A stretch of DNA of 42,453 nt from NCBI GenBank assembly GCA_020627685.1, contig JAHDGK010000041.1, positions 1 to 42,453 of the forward strand, read 5' to 3'. The translations under genes and the position numbers were made by a program. Position 1 is the first letter of the stretch. Each line of letters opens with the position of its first letter. Origin of the DNA: Granulosicoccus sp. Lineage in GTDB: Bacteria; Pseudomonadota; Gammaproteobacteria; Granulosicoccales; Granulosicoccaceae. This document shows positions 7,953 to 16,465 of the stretch, piece by piece. Under the pieces are notes generated by a model. That model made no database searches and was not told the origin of the DNA. It saw only the letters and a list, made by a program, of their open reading frames with translations.

Positions 7953-9254
7953 ATGCTTTTCAACAAACTCTTTAAGACTGATCAAAAGACTGCTAGCGCA
8001 GAAAGCGCACGCGCGGCCAAGATAAAGAGTGGAAAGACTAAGGTTCGTAAGATCCACGTTAAAGTAAGCACACGCGATCTGCGCGTTGGCATGATAGTTA
8101 CCGAACTGGATAAGCCGTGGGAAGAATCTCGCTTCATGTTTCAGCAAGTTGCGATCGAATCATCTTCTGATATCAGAGAAATGCAGGAAGAGTGCTCATT
8201 CGTCTATGTAGACTATGACGAAGACAGTCTGAAGGCGGCGAAAAAGAAGAGCCGTATAAGAGATAACGGACTCACAGGAAACACCCCCAAGGTCAGTGTT
8301 CAGGAAGAACTCAATACGACCAGTCAAGTACACAGTTTAGCGACTCAGGCTGTTAGTTCATTGTTTGAAGAAATGCGCTTAGGCGCTGAGCTAAACGGTA
8401 CGGTTGTCAGGCAAGCCGTTAGTGGTTGTGTTGAAAGTATCTTGCGCAATCAAGATGCTTCACTGTGGCTGACGCGTATGAAGAATAAAGACGTAGGCAC
8501 TGCACAACATTCAATGAACGTCTCTGCTTTGAGCATTATCATGGCAAAGGCTTCAGGCATGAGCACCCGGGAAATGGAAGACATTGGGGCTTGCGGCATG
8601 CTTCATGACGTTGGGAAAACGCGACTTCCCACATCGATCCTTGAAAAAGATGGCCCGCTAAACGTTGCTGAGCACGAGGAAATGAAGCGGCACACCATTT
8701 ACGGCCGGGACATTTTACTCTCTACAAAGAACGTGATGTCGGGGGCTGCTGATGTTGCTCATTGCCATCATGAACGACCAGACGGGAAAGGCTTTCCAAA
8801 TAACCTGACGTCAGATTCCATTCCTCTGTACTCGAAAATCGTGTCGATTGCAGAAGCCTACGACAACATGACAACGGCTCAAGTTTATCGAGAGGCGCAG
8901 TCACCGTCGCATGCATTGCAAGAAATTTACAGCAAACGTGGAAATCAGTTTGATGAGGACCTTATCGTCCTTTTCATCGAAGCTATCGGCATTTTCCCAC
9001 CGGGCAGTATTGTTGAAATGGTCAACAAAGAAGTGGGGATAGTTCTTGCGAATACAGCTGATAAACTTCGTCCCCGAGTCATTATGATTCTCGACTCACT
9101 CGGGGAACCTGCGGCGCAGCGGGTTGTTGATCTGTCCAGACTAGAGACCGATCGTGAAGGTGCGATCTATCAAATCAAAACAACCCATAGTGACGGCGCA
9201 TTTGGCATCAACATAGACGAATTCCAAAGAGCCGGCTTACGAATTGGCGAATAG
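7953..9254 (+). CDS. HD-GYP domain protein with N-terminal DUF3391 (c-di-GMP phosphodiesterase)
   Basis: HD-GYP proteins hydrolyse cyclic di-GMP to GMP, lowering the signal that favours surface attachment. The 433-residue protein is soluble with a basic N-terminus. DUF3391 covers about residues 33-110 (IHVKVSTRDLRVGMIVTELD). The HD-GYP domain covers about 170-370. Metal ligands are visible: H186 (AQHSMNVS), the HD pair H218-D219 (LHDVGKTRLP), H247 (RHTIYGRDIL), H272-H273 (HHERPDGKGFP) and D304 (EAYDNMTT). The signature GYP is GFP, a conservative change seen in active members. No receiver or PAS domain is attached, so input would come from DUF3391 or partners. It is convergent with the PilY1-like gene; stops are 5 bp apart. 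Confidence 0.93.
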   Translation: MLFNKLFKTDQKTASAESARAAKIKSGKTKVRKIHVKVSTRDLRVGMIVTELDKPWEESRFMFQQVAIESSSDIREMQEECSFVYVDYDEDSLKAAKKKSRIRDNGLTGNTPKVSVQEELNTTSQVHSLATQAVSSLFEEMRLGAELNGTVVRQAVSGCVESILRNQDASLWLTRMKNKDVGTAQHSMNVSALSIIMAKASGMSTREMEDIGACGMLHDVGKTRLPTSILEKDGPLNVAEHEEMKRHTIYGRDILLSTKNVMSGAADVAHCHHERPDGKGFPNNLTSDSIPLYSKIVSIAEAYDNMTTAQVYREAQSPSHALQEIYSKRGNQFDEDLIVLFIEAIGIFPPGSIVEMVNKEVGIVLANTADKLRPRVIMILDSLGEPAAQRVVDLSRLETDREGAIYQIKTTHSDGAFGINIDEFQRAGLRIGE

Positions 9255-9259
9255 TTTCT

Positions 9260-12079
9260 TTACTGATTAATCGTTCTATTACCTCTACGCCTATCCTGCC
9301 AGTAGGTACGCTTCGTCAATTCCGAAAAGGGTAAATCGGAAAGAACATTTTCAGCACCCACCATGATGCTCCCCTGAATTCCGTTTCCCGTATCAATCAA
9401 CAATGCGGAAGCTGCAGGCGGTATAACCTGCGTTTTCAGGACTTTTTTCCTATCTTCTACACTTCCAGACCCCGAACTTGAACCACTAAGTGCAAGGGCC
9501 GGATCACCGGTTGCAACATCCAACGCATAAACATAGCCTTGCCCTAAGACTGGTTGGCAAGGGTCAGTCACTTGACTCGGCGCATACGTGGTGAATATGA
9601 CTTGATTGTTAATAGTCGTTGCACGGCTTAAGTTTTTTTCTCCATCAGTGGTGAGTTTTAGCATCCATCCTTCTAAATCTACCTCATCATCTTCGCTGAC
9701 GGATCGAGTGACGTCACTGAGGTCGCTAACCTTTATCGGATCCCAAACATTGCCTGATAATTTTCCATACCCCTCAGGCTTAGACAAAGGACTGTTATCA
9801 CGGATCATGAAAAAACTATCTTGTACATCCATGTCCAACGGGTGTGCACGCCAGCCTGAACCAATACTGAGAGACATAAAGCGCTCCCCTCCATAAGATA
9901 CAAACGCAGCATCGGGTTCATTGTAAAAACGAATATGATTGGTACCGGTTGACAAGTCTGCAACCATACCTCCATCGACAAGCTGGCTTCCATCATTTTG
10001 ATGGTATGAATTTATATCAAATCGCCATAGCTGCCCTCCCATATCACCGACATAAATTCTATCGGCATATGAATCACCGTTGATATCAATCACCCGGAGA
10101 TCGGAGGGAATGCTGTATTTCATATCCGGAGCTATGCCGCGTACATCATCATAAGCACTCCAGATGAGATCTCCGGTATCGGCATCGACGATAAAAACCG
10201 TATTCCCATACCTGTCAGATGACCTGGAAGTTGTCGTCTCATCTATATCTGAGGGGTCGTGGTTTATGGGATCGTAACCACCTCCAAAGATCAATACACT
10301 CTTTTCGTTACCTTTATAAAATATTTTTGTGGGAATGGGCTTCGACCAGGATTGGCCTAATCGCGAAAATTCACCGCTACCACCTTCGATTTTCCATAAC
10401 AGCTTTGGATTGTTCGGGTTAGCTATATCTATGGCGTAGTAGTTTCTTCCACCACGACGCATACCAAAAAGTAGATAAGCTTTTTCAGTGGTATCGACCA
10501 ATGAGTTACCGTTATCGTCATCATGCATGAGAGCGATATCCCCGTCTAATCCATAAGGACGATCTAACGATTCCGTCTTGTTATAGATGTCACTCAGGTT
10601 AGCTATTAGCTCCTCCGGAATGAAAGAAAAAAGTTCTTGGCCTGTACTTTTAATTATCCCATGAAGGAAGCCGTCATTCGTACCCACAAAAATAAGTGAG
10701 TCACTTGCGTAATTTACGATAACGGGGGAAGAATGGAGAATATCACCCATGTGATTGCGTTCGTCAGAGCCGACTATTTCATCATTTACATCTTTGCCTC
10801 TCGCCCAGTCGATAAGCGACTCGCGCTCACTTTCAGTCATGCCTGGAAAGTAGCCCGCTAAGGAAGTATTTGATGAAACAAATCTATCGGAGATAATCTC
10901 CCCACCGCGATCAATTGTGCCAGTGCTTCCCGCAATGTGCGTAAGCACATTACGGTTATCGCTTTCTAAACGACTCGCCGCGCCACCTAAACGGACATCA
11001 CCTCCATCGTTACCATTACTCCAAAAACTCGTTGATGAGTCGAGGAAAAGACCGGTACTACTATCAATAGCATTATCGCCATTGACATCACTCACGATCA
11101 TATTATTGCCATCAAAAATAGTTTGATAACGCTTTAGGTTTCCAGACCACCCAGACGAATTTTCCGGCTTGAACATAGCGAAATAGAGATCGTTGCTATG
11201 GCTCATGCGGTTGAACTGGTTTATCGATATTGCCGGCGCCTCAAAAGTAGAGCTCGTGTCGATAACGTTGGTAAGAATATCGGTAAACACCTCAATGAGT
11301 TCATCGCTTGAGTCTGCCTCGTAGTAGTTTCCTCCTCCCAGACTAGCAACGTCATTCAAGAACGAACTGTTGATATTAAATCCAATGGTTGAAATAGAGA
11401 CGTTTGAAGGTTCTGTCCAAGAGGGTTGATGGTCGGTTTGATAAATCCATTCTGCCAACTCATATCCGCACTTGCGTCCTATTTCAGAATCGGAAGTCCC
11501 TGTAGGTGCGCAGCTAGCCCCAATAAGACTCTCCGTTTTAGACACAGCTTCATTCTTAAATGGCTGACCATCAGAAAGTAATACTATTTTGTTAGCCTGA
11601 CACTCGGATACCATTGGGCTGGTGTATGTCGCGGTGGTTTCTTCTATTTGCCCCCCACGAAACACCATCATGGATTCGTAAAGCGCTCCCACGATGGGCG
11701 TATAGGTTTCTCCCTCCATGCTGTCGACTACACGCTTCATTTCGTCTCTTGCACCAGGCTCGTTAATGGATGTGACAGGATAGACAAGCCGTGATCTATG
11801 ATTCTCCGACGTGCTCATAAAATTCACGATGCCAATATTGACGTTAGCAGCTACATCCAGTATCCGATGCATTGCTGTTTTCAAGTCTTCAAGTTTTGAT
11901 GTATTCCCGCTCACCCCGTCTCTTAGCATGGAACCGGAATTATCAAGGATAAGAATAAGATTGGCTTGTGTACTCGCAGCTCCTGCACTTTGAGAGAAAA
12001 AAATCTCCGTATCGTCTGCTTTTGCAATTGACGAAAAAATAGCAACACATAACAACGCACTGATGCTTAACGTTTTCAT
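9260..12079 (-). CDS. PilY1/PilC-like type IV pilus tip adhesin with von Willebrand A domain
   Basis: PilY1 proteins sit at the type IV pilus tip, bind surfaces and calcium, and in Pseudomonas feed into c-di-GMP signalling. The 939 residues begin with a signal peptide (cleaved near IAKA, residue 21). A vWA domain follows with a complete MIDAS: DNSGS at 46-50, the threonine in GETYTPIVGAL and the aspartate in LLSDGQP. The second half is the PilY1 beta-propeller, with VFVGTNDGFLHG-like (LIFVGTNDGFLHGI), LLFGMRRGGRNYYAID, and the calcium loop DINGDSYADRIYVGDMGGQ near residue 664, followed by LWRFD. No minor pilin genes (fimU, pilV, pilW, pilX, pilE) flank it, unlike the usual operon. Base composition looks more AT-rich than the neighbouring purF-trp genes by eye, which may indicate separate acquisition. 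Confidence 0.9.
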   Translation of the reverse strand: MKTLSISALLCVAIFSSIAKADDTEIFFSQSAGAASTQANLILILDNSGSMLRDGVSGNTSKLEDLKTAMHRILDVAANVNIGIVNFMSTSENHRSRLVYPVTSINEPGARDEMKRVVDSMEGETYTPIVGALYESMMVFRGGQIEETTATYTSPMVSECQANKIVLLSDGQPFKNEAVSKTESLIGASCAPTGTSDSEIGRKCGYELAEWIYQTDHQPSWTEPSNVSISTIGFNINSSFLNDVASLGGGNYYEADSSDELIEVFTDILTNVIDTSSTFEAPAISINQFNRMSHSNDLYFAMFKPENSSGWSGNLKRYQTIFDGNNMIVSDVNGDNAIDSSTGLFLDSSTSFWSNGNDGGDVRLGGAASRLESDNRNVLTHIAGSTGTIDRGGEIISDRFVSSNTSLAGYFPGMTESERESLIDWARGKDVNDEIVGSDERNHMGDILHSSPVIVNYASDSLIFVGTNDGFLHGIIKSTGQELFSFIPEELIANLSDIYNKTESLDRPYGLDGDIALMHDDDNGNSLVDTTEKAYLLFGMRRGGRNYYAIDIANPNNPKLLWKIEGGSGEFSRLGQSWSKPIPTKIFYKGNEKSVLIFGGGYDPINHDPSDIDETTTSRSSDRYGNTVFIVDADTGDLIWSAYDDVRGIAPDMKYSIPSDLRVIDINGDSYADRIYVGDMGGQLWRFDINSYHQNDGSQLVDGGMVADLSTGTNHIRFYNEPDAAFVSYGGERFMSLSIGSGWRAHPLDMDVQDSFFMIRDNSPLSKPEGYGKLSGNVWDPIKVSDLSDVTRSVSEDDEVDLEGWMLKLTTDGEKNLSRATTINNQVIFTTYAPSQVTDPCQPVLGQGYVYALDVATGDPALALSGSSSGSGSVEDRKKVLKTQVIPPAASALLIDTGNGIQGSIMVGAENVLSDLPFSELTKRTYWQDRRRGNRTINQ

Positions 12080-12284
12080 ATCCTTTGTGTATTTTTAAGC
12101 GCACCTCTCCGTAACCGTGGCTTCTGGTAAGACTGGTTACATTCTTAATAAGTTACTGAGAGGAAAAGAGCACTGTTTTTGGAAACCTAAAATTATTAGG
12201 CGGGCAGTTTTCCATTTCGGTAAAAAACCCCCTGTTACGAAGATCTATTAAAGAGTACTTCGCAGCACACACAACGAACCCTTG

Positions 12285-12309
12285 GTATCAATTTGTATCA
12301 GCCGTATCA
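12285..12309. repeat. Three GTATCA direct repeats about one helical turn apart
   Basis: GTATCA occurs at 12285, 12295 and 12304, with spacings of 10 and 9 bases. A related TATCAA follows at 12372. Repeats spaced by one helical turn are typical of sites where a regulator binds cooperatively on one face of the DNA. It lies about 210 bp upstream of the PilY1-like start codon. No regulator can be assigned. Confidence 0.3.
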
Positions 12310-12370
12310 AAGGCTGCGACATAGAAATACACGGAAGAAACTTAGCTATTCGTTTCAGCTAGCTTGTTTG

Positions 12371-12484
12371 ATATCAAGGCAGGATAGGTATAGACAATCT
12401 ACACGTTCATTAATACGTGTATGAAGGAACGCCTTGTATGGCGCAATCTGTTACATCAGCACAACGCACAGTGATTGCGCTTTT
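12371..12484 (+). ncRNA. Candidate structured RNA with terminator-like end
   Basis: Three nested or consecutive stems lie in 115 bases. The outer stem pairs ATA-t-CAAGGC (12371-12380) with GCCTTG-TAT (12431-12439), with one bulged base. Inside it ACACGT (12401-12406) pairs with ACGTGT (12415-12420) around an 8-base loop. Then GCGCAATC (12441-12448) pairs with GATTGCGC (12473-12480) and is followed by TTTTA. Only the plus strand gives a T-run after the last stem, suggesting plus-strand transcription ending near 12485. A TTGATA at 12368 and TATAGA at 12389 (15-base spacer) form only a weak promoter match that would start inside the structure. No known RNA family is recognised. Confidence 0.25.
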
Positions 12485-12493
12485 ACCATCAGC

Positions 12494-12520
12494 ATAGACC
12501 AGCGCCAAGAGCTGGCCTAT
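12494..12520 (-). terminator. Hairpin downstream of purF, possible terminator
   Basis: On the minus strand ATAGGCCAGC pairs with GCTGGTCTAT (one G-U pair) around a 7-base loop, beginning 21 bases after the purF stop codon. The stem is 10 bp and GC-rich in its core. The usual T-run is missing, so termination may be Rho-dependent or completed by the next stem at 12441-12480. Confidence 0.4.
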
Positions 12521-12541
12521 GTATCGGTAGGCAGGTTCTAT

Positions 12542-14041
12542 TTAGAGAACCAGCAAGTCATCACCACCCGCTTCTAATCGTTTGGCGTTATCAGAGCGTT
12601 GCTGTCGAAGCGTATTTAAATACGCGCCGTCAACATCTCCGGTGACGTAGTCACCCGTAAAACAACTGGACTCAAAGTTGTCTATTGGATTCTTTGCATA
12701 CTGTACGGCCTCAATCAGATCTTCTATATCCTGATAGACCAACCAGTCGGCACCGATAGTTTCTTGAATATCTTCGGTGGTTCTGTTGTGCGCAATGAGC
12801 TCATCGGCAGCGGGCATATCAATACCGTACACATTGGGGTAACGGACTGGTGGTGCTGCTGATGCCATATAAACTTTCTTAGCGCCGGCATCTCTTGCCA
12901 TCTCAACGATTTGTCCTGAGGTTGTGCCACGCACGATAGAGTCATCAACAAGCAGTACCGTCTTTCCGCTGAACTCTAACTCAATTGGACTGAGTTTCTG
13001 GCGAACAGATTTTTTACGCATCTGTTGACCGGGCATAATGAAGGTCCGACCAATATAACGATTTTTAATAAACGCCTCACGGTACTTAACGCCGAGATTA
13101 GTAGCTACTTCTAAGGCAGATGTTCGACTGGTATCGGGGATAGGTATAACAACATCTATATCGTGATCGGGACGCTCTCTTAAAATTTTACGTGCCAGTG
13201 TTTCGCCCATACGAAGCCTGGACTTATACACAGAGATGTTGTCTATGATGCTATCGGGACGCGCCAGATAAACGTATTCAAAAATACAAGGCGACAGTAC
13301 CGGGTTTTGCGCACATTGTTCGGTATGCAGATTGCCATCCATATCAATGTAGACCGCCTCGCCAGGTTCGATATCTCGTAGCAGATCAAAGTCCAGGCCT
13401 TGCAGTGCCACACTCTCAGATGCGACGCAGTATTCTTTACCAGATGCTTTTTCACGCACACCGATAACGGCCGGACGTATGCCCAAAGGATCGCGGAAAG
13501 CAAAAACGCCCCGGCCTACGACCATACCGATAACCGCATAGGCGCCACGACATCGACGATGCACAGCAGCGACTGTTGCGAAGATCATGTTTGCGGTTAA
13601 ATGCGTGCTGGGCTTGAGATCTTGCAACTCATGGGCGAACACATTAAGAAGCACTTCACTGTCAGAGCGAGTATTGATGTGTCGAAGATCGGACTCGAAC
13701 AACTCACGCTGCAGGACATCAGCGTTGGTTAAGTTGCCGTTGTGCCCCATTACAATGCCATAGGGCGAATTCACGTAAAACGGCTGCGCCTCGGCCTGCC
13801 CTGATGTTCCAGCCGTTGGGTATCGCACATGCGCTATGCCCATGCGCCCTTCCAAGCGCTGAATATCACTGGTTCGAAATACATCTCTGACCAGACCTGC
13901 CCCACGTCTGAGCACCAGACGCCCTTCGTGGCAGGTCGCGATACCCGCAGCATCCTGTCCACGATGCTGAAGCAATGTTAATCCATCGTAAAGGCGAGTA
14001 CTGACGCTTTCCTTGCCTACAATTCCAATGATGCCGCACAT
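12542..14041 (-). CDS. purF: Amidophosphoribosyltransferase PurF
   Basis: PurF catalyses the first committed step of purine synthesis, making 5-phosphoribosylamine from PRPP and glutamine. The 499-residue protein starts MCGIIGIVG, so the nucleophilic cysteine is at position 2 once methionine is removed. The Ntn glutaminase half contains [25 protein letters not shown] and the GHNGNL motif. The phosphoribosyltransferase half has the PRPP loop [14 protein letters not shown] and the [16 protein letters not shown] region. No propeptide is present, which is typical of the E. coli type. It follows cvpA by 6 bp, the standard cvpA-purF pair, and ends before a gene-free interval with hairpins. Confidence 0.98.
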   Translation of the reverse strand: MCGIIGIVGKESVSTRLYDGLTLLQHRGQDAAGIATCHEGRLVLRRGAGLVRDVFRTSDIQRLEGRMGIAHVRYPTAGTSGQAEAQPFYVNSPYGIVMGHNGNLTNADVLQRELFESDLRHINTRSDSEVLLNVFAHELQDLKPSTHLTANMIFATVAAVHRRCRGAYAVIGMVVGRGVFAFRDPLGIRPAVIGVREKASGKEYCVASESVALQGLDFDLLRDIEPGEAVYIDMDGNLHTEQCAQNPVLSPCIFEYVYLARPDSIIDNISVYKSRLRMGETLARKILRERPDHDIDVVIPIPDTSRTSALEVATNLGVKYREAFIKNRYIGRTFIMPGQQMRKKSVRQKLSPIELEFSGKTVLLVDDSIVRGTTSGQIVEMARDAGAKKVYMASAAPPVRYPNVYGIDMPAADELIAHNRTTEDIQETIGADWLVYQDIEDLIEAVQYAKNPIDNFESSCFTGDYVTGDVDGAYLNTLRQQRSDNAKRLEAGGDDLLVL

Positions 14042-14047
14042 GCGTGG

Positions 14048-14557
14048 TCAGTACCCTATCGGTGTGAAGTCAAAATGTTGTGCAAGGCCATCTGGCAATT
14101 TTGCATGCATGGACTTAGCGATTTTTTGAAACGAAGGCAGCGCACCAGAATCGCGCCACCAGATTTCCTGCTTAAGTTCAGGGACCAGGTTTGCAGCAAG
14201 CACCAGAAGGCTGACAATGATGATACCGCGCAGAACACCGAATCCGACGCCAACTGCTCTGTCGAGTTTGCCGACAATGGAGCGGGACATGATGCGCTCG
14301 AATACCCAGTTGATGAGCCCTCCCATTAACAACGTACCGCAAAACAAACTCAGCGCACTAATCGTGGCTCGCGCCTGTGGGCTTTGAACAGTGTCGATGG
14401 GGAGCAGGACCGAAAAGCGGCTGGTAAAAAACAATGTGATGGCAATGGCGGCCACCCACGTACCCAGACTCATGGCTTCTCGAAAGAATCCGCGCATGAA
14501 ACTGATGATTGCTGATAAAACAATGACAGCCAGAATGACTAGGTCGACTTCGGACAC
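14048..14557 (-). CDS. cvpA: CvpA family membrane protein
   Basis: CvpA is an inner-membrane protein named for its need in colicin V export and is widely cotranscribed with purF. The 169-residue product has four hydrophobic segments: LVILAVIVLSAIISFMRGFF, the GTWVAAIAITLFF stretch, ATISALSLFCGTLLMGGLIN and GVLRGIIIVSLLVLAANL. The MRGFFREAMSLGTW motif after the first helix is the family hallmark. The start is GTG 14557, and the SPOR-domain gene ends 66 bp upstream. Confidence 0.95.
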   Translation of the reverse strand: MSEVDLVILAVIVLSAIISFMRGFFREAMSLGTWVAAIAITLFFTSRFSVLLPIDTVQSPQARATISALSLFCGTLLMGGLINWVFERIMSRSIVGKLDRAVGVGFGVLRGIIIVSLLVLAANLVPELKQEIWWRDSGALPSFQKIAKSMHAKLPDGLAQHFDFTPIGY

Positions 14558-14623
14558 GTCTGAGCACCGCCTGCGTTGTAAGCGCGAATATTAACAAATG
14601 CACTCGGCTTCGGGGGCTTCAGT

Positions 14624-15193
14624 TCAGGGGTAACTCATCACGAGTGCACTTCTGCCTAGTAAAGACTCCACTTTTTTTCGCGCATCATCAGCACTCTTTT
14701 CAGAAATCATAGGCCCGACAAGGACTCTGAAAGGATCGGTCACGGCTTCGCGATCTCTGACGAACGATGCAAAGCCTGAGCGTCGTAACGAATTACGGAC
14801 AGCTATGGCGTTTTCCTGATCGTTAAAACTACCGGCCTGAACAACCCAGGCGGTTAACGGAGCAGCAGAACGGTTCTGTCTAAGTGTCTCTCTAACGCTC
14901 TCCGATGCCTGCTGGTAGTTTGAAGGCTGAGCGTCTATGGCTTTGGTTTGCGGTGCCACGGGAGCAGGAGCATCGCTCACTGCCTGAGGAATCGATTGGA
15001 TACGGCTGATACCGTCTTCATCGACAATATTCGGGGGCTCCTGACGGAGTTTCTCTACCCGTCTAAATTGACTCTCGCTACCCGCCCCGTCGAGAAGGAG
15101 TGGCAGCACAATAACCATGATGGCAACAAAAACCGCAGCGCCCCAAAGCCGCTGGCGAAAATTGCTCTCATTGTCATCCTCAAAGGAGTCCAT
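14624..15193 (-). CDS. SPOR-domain protein (DedD-like)
   Basis: SPOR domains bind denuded septal peptidoglycan and target proteins to the division site. The 189-residue protein has the DedD layout: a short cytoplasmic N-terminus, one membrane helix (LWGAAVFVAIMVIVLPLLL, about residues 13-33), a flexible Pro/Gln-rich linker, and a C-terminal SPOR domain from about residue 108 (AWVVQAGSFNDQENAIAVRN) to the end (RVLVGPMISEKSADDARK). It sits in the folC-dedD-cvpA-purF order known from E. coli and Pseudomonas, which supports the DedD assignment, although SPOR proteins diverge quickly. The folC stop is 18 bp upstream. Confidence 0.9.
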   Translation of the reverse strand: MDSFEDDNESNFRQRLWGAAVFVAIMVIVLPLLLDGAGSESQFRRVEKLRQEPPNIVDEDGISRIQSIPQAVSDAPAPVAPQTKAIDAQPSNYQQASESVRETLRQNRSAAPLTAWVVQAGSFNDQENAIAVRNSLRRSGFASFVRDREAVTDPFRVLVGPMISEKSADDARKKVESLLGRSALVMSYP

Positions 15194-15211
15194 GCTCGTA
15201 ATGGGTGCCGC

Positions 15212-16462
15212 TTAGTTTGAGCCCGGAGCTTCGAGTATAGGGCGCACGTCAGCAATAGTGAAAAATGAGCCAGCAATTAACAAAGGTTGACCTTTTTCCT
15301 TCGCGGCATAAATTGCGGCAGAACAGGCATCTTCCACGCTGGTATAGGCGCTCGCACGGCCTTCCGCGGCAGTATTTATCTGCTGGGATAGATCCTCAGC
15401 CTTCATGGCGCGGGGTATATCCAGTGGCACACAGTGCCAATGAGCCGCCACAGGCGCTAATGCATCGAGAATTCCTCTCAGATCTTTGTCGGCCATACAG
15501 GCAAACAGGACCTGCGCGCGCTTATCGCCGAATTCATCCTCAAAGGCTGCGGCCAGCGCGGCAGCTCCCGCCGGGTTATGCGCGACATCAAACAGTGCAG
15601 ATACACCGTCCAGCTGTACTTTTTCGAATCGCCCTGGAATGGTGACTGTTGAAAGTGCCTGCTCTATAGTTTGCTCATCCACAGGCAATCTATGCTGCAG
15701 ATGACCAACCACAGCCACTGCGCACCCTGAATTGCGTTTCTGGTGCGATCCTTTTAACGCAGATTGAGGCAGCTTTTCTGAGTCTACTGCGCCCACATGG
15801 TCAACGGGAATATCGTGATTATTGGCGTATTCAAAGAGTGAATCAGGCGGTGCAGGATCACCCACTACCAGTGGTTTAGCCTTGCGGCCGATGGCAGCCT
15901 TTTCGGTCGCGATCACAGACACATCCGAGCCCAGGTACTCTTCGTGATCCAGCGCAATACTGGTTACCACAGAACAATCCGCGTCCCACAAGTTCGTTGC
16001 GTCCAAGCGTCCACCCAATCCGACCTCAAGCACAAAAACATCACATTGGTGTTGCACAAACACCTGCATTGCTGCGAGCGTGGTGTACTCAAAATACGTG
16101 AGTGTTTGAGGGTGTCGACCAGCCTCAACATGTGCCAATGCTTGCACAATGTCAGCAGCCGGGGCCATTTCTCCATTAATACGGATGCGTTCTCGGAAAT
16201 CGATAATGTGTGGGGAGGTGTAGCTGCCAACCCGATAACCGGCAGCCGTATAAATGGCCGACAACATTGCCACGGTCGAACCTTTGCCATTCGTGCCGCC
16301 AACCAACACTAAGGGTTTATCGACGGGCCGCATGTTGAGCCTATCGGCCACCTGGCCCACTCTATCCAATCCCATATCAATGGACACAGGATGGATTGTT
16401 TCAAGCCAAGCCAACCACTGGCTGAGTGAATCAGTTGGATTCGGGGGACGAATCTGGCTCAA
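15212..16462 (-). CDS. folC: Bifunctional folylpolyglutamate synthase / dihydrofolate synthase
   Basis: FolC joins glutamate to dihydropteroate and extends folate polyglutamate tails. The 416-residue protein has the Mur-ligase-type P-loop VLVGGTNGKGSTVAMLSA, the SYTSPHIIDFRERIRING segment that contacts pteroate, the FVLEVGLGGRLDATN metal and ATP region, SIALDHEEYLG, and the DVAHNPAGA motif of the C-terminal domain. Length is typical. The gene opens at TTG 16462, three bases after the accD stop codon; no in-frame ATG occurs before the conserved region. The position after accD is conserved in gammaproteobacteria. Confidence 0.96.
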   Translation of the reverse strand: MSQIRPPNPTDSLSQWLAWLETIHPVSIDMGLDRVGQVADRLNMRPVDKPLVLVGGTNGKGSTVAMLSAIYTAAGYRVGSYTSPHIIDFRERIRINGEMAPAADIVQALAHVEAGRHPQTLTYFEYTTLAAMQVFVQHQCDVFVLEVGLGGRLDATNLWDADCSVVTSIALDHEEYLGSDVSVIATEKAAIGRKAKPLVVGDPAPPDSLFEYANNHDIPVDHVGAVDSEKLPQSALKGSHQKRNSGCAVAVVGHLQHRLPVDEQTIEQALSTVTIPGRFEKVQLDGVSALFDVAHNPAGAAALAAAFEDEFGDKRAQVLFACMADKDLRGILDALAPVAAHWHCVPLDIPRAMKAEDLSQQINTAAEGRASAYTSVEDACSAAIYAAKEKGQPLLIAGSFFTIADVRPILEAPGSN

Positions 16463-16465
16463 GAC

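Larger units (their letters stand above)
12080..12541. other. Gene-free interval between pilY1-like gene and purF, rich in inverted repeats
   Basis: I see no convincing protein gene in these 462 bases. The interval holds, from left to right: a GTAACC/GGTTAC inverted repeat at 12111-12140, in the likely 5' leader of the PilY1-like mRNA; a nested imperfect hairpin at 12181-12212 (CCTAA/TTAGG core); three GTATCA direct repeats at 12285-12309; a structured block at 12371-12484; and a 10-bp stem at 12494-12520 just after purF. A 17-codon frame at 12421 is the longest plausible peptide in the structured block and has no ribosome-binding site. Confidence 0.7.

Noticed and set aside
12421-12474. 17-codon frame within the structured block after purF
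   Set aside because: No ribosome-binding site and no downstream gene on that strand; the stems explain the sequence better.
15944-16312. Overlapping plus-strand frames of about 120 codons opposite folC
   Set aside because: Shadows of the conserved folC frame; composition is not protein-like and no ribosome-binding site is present.
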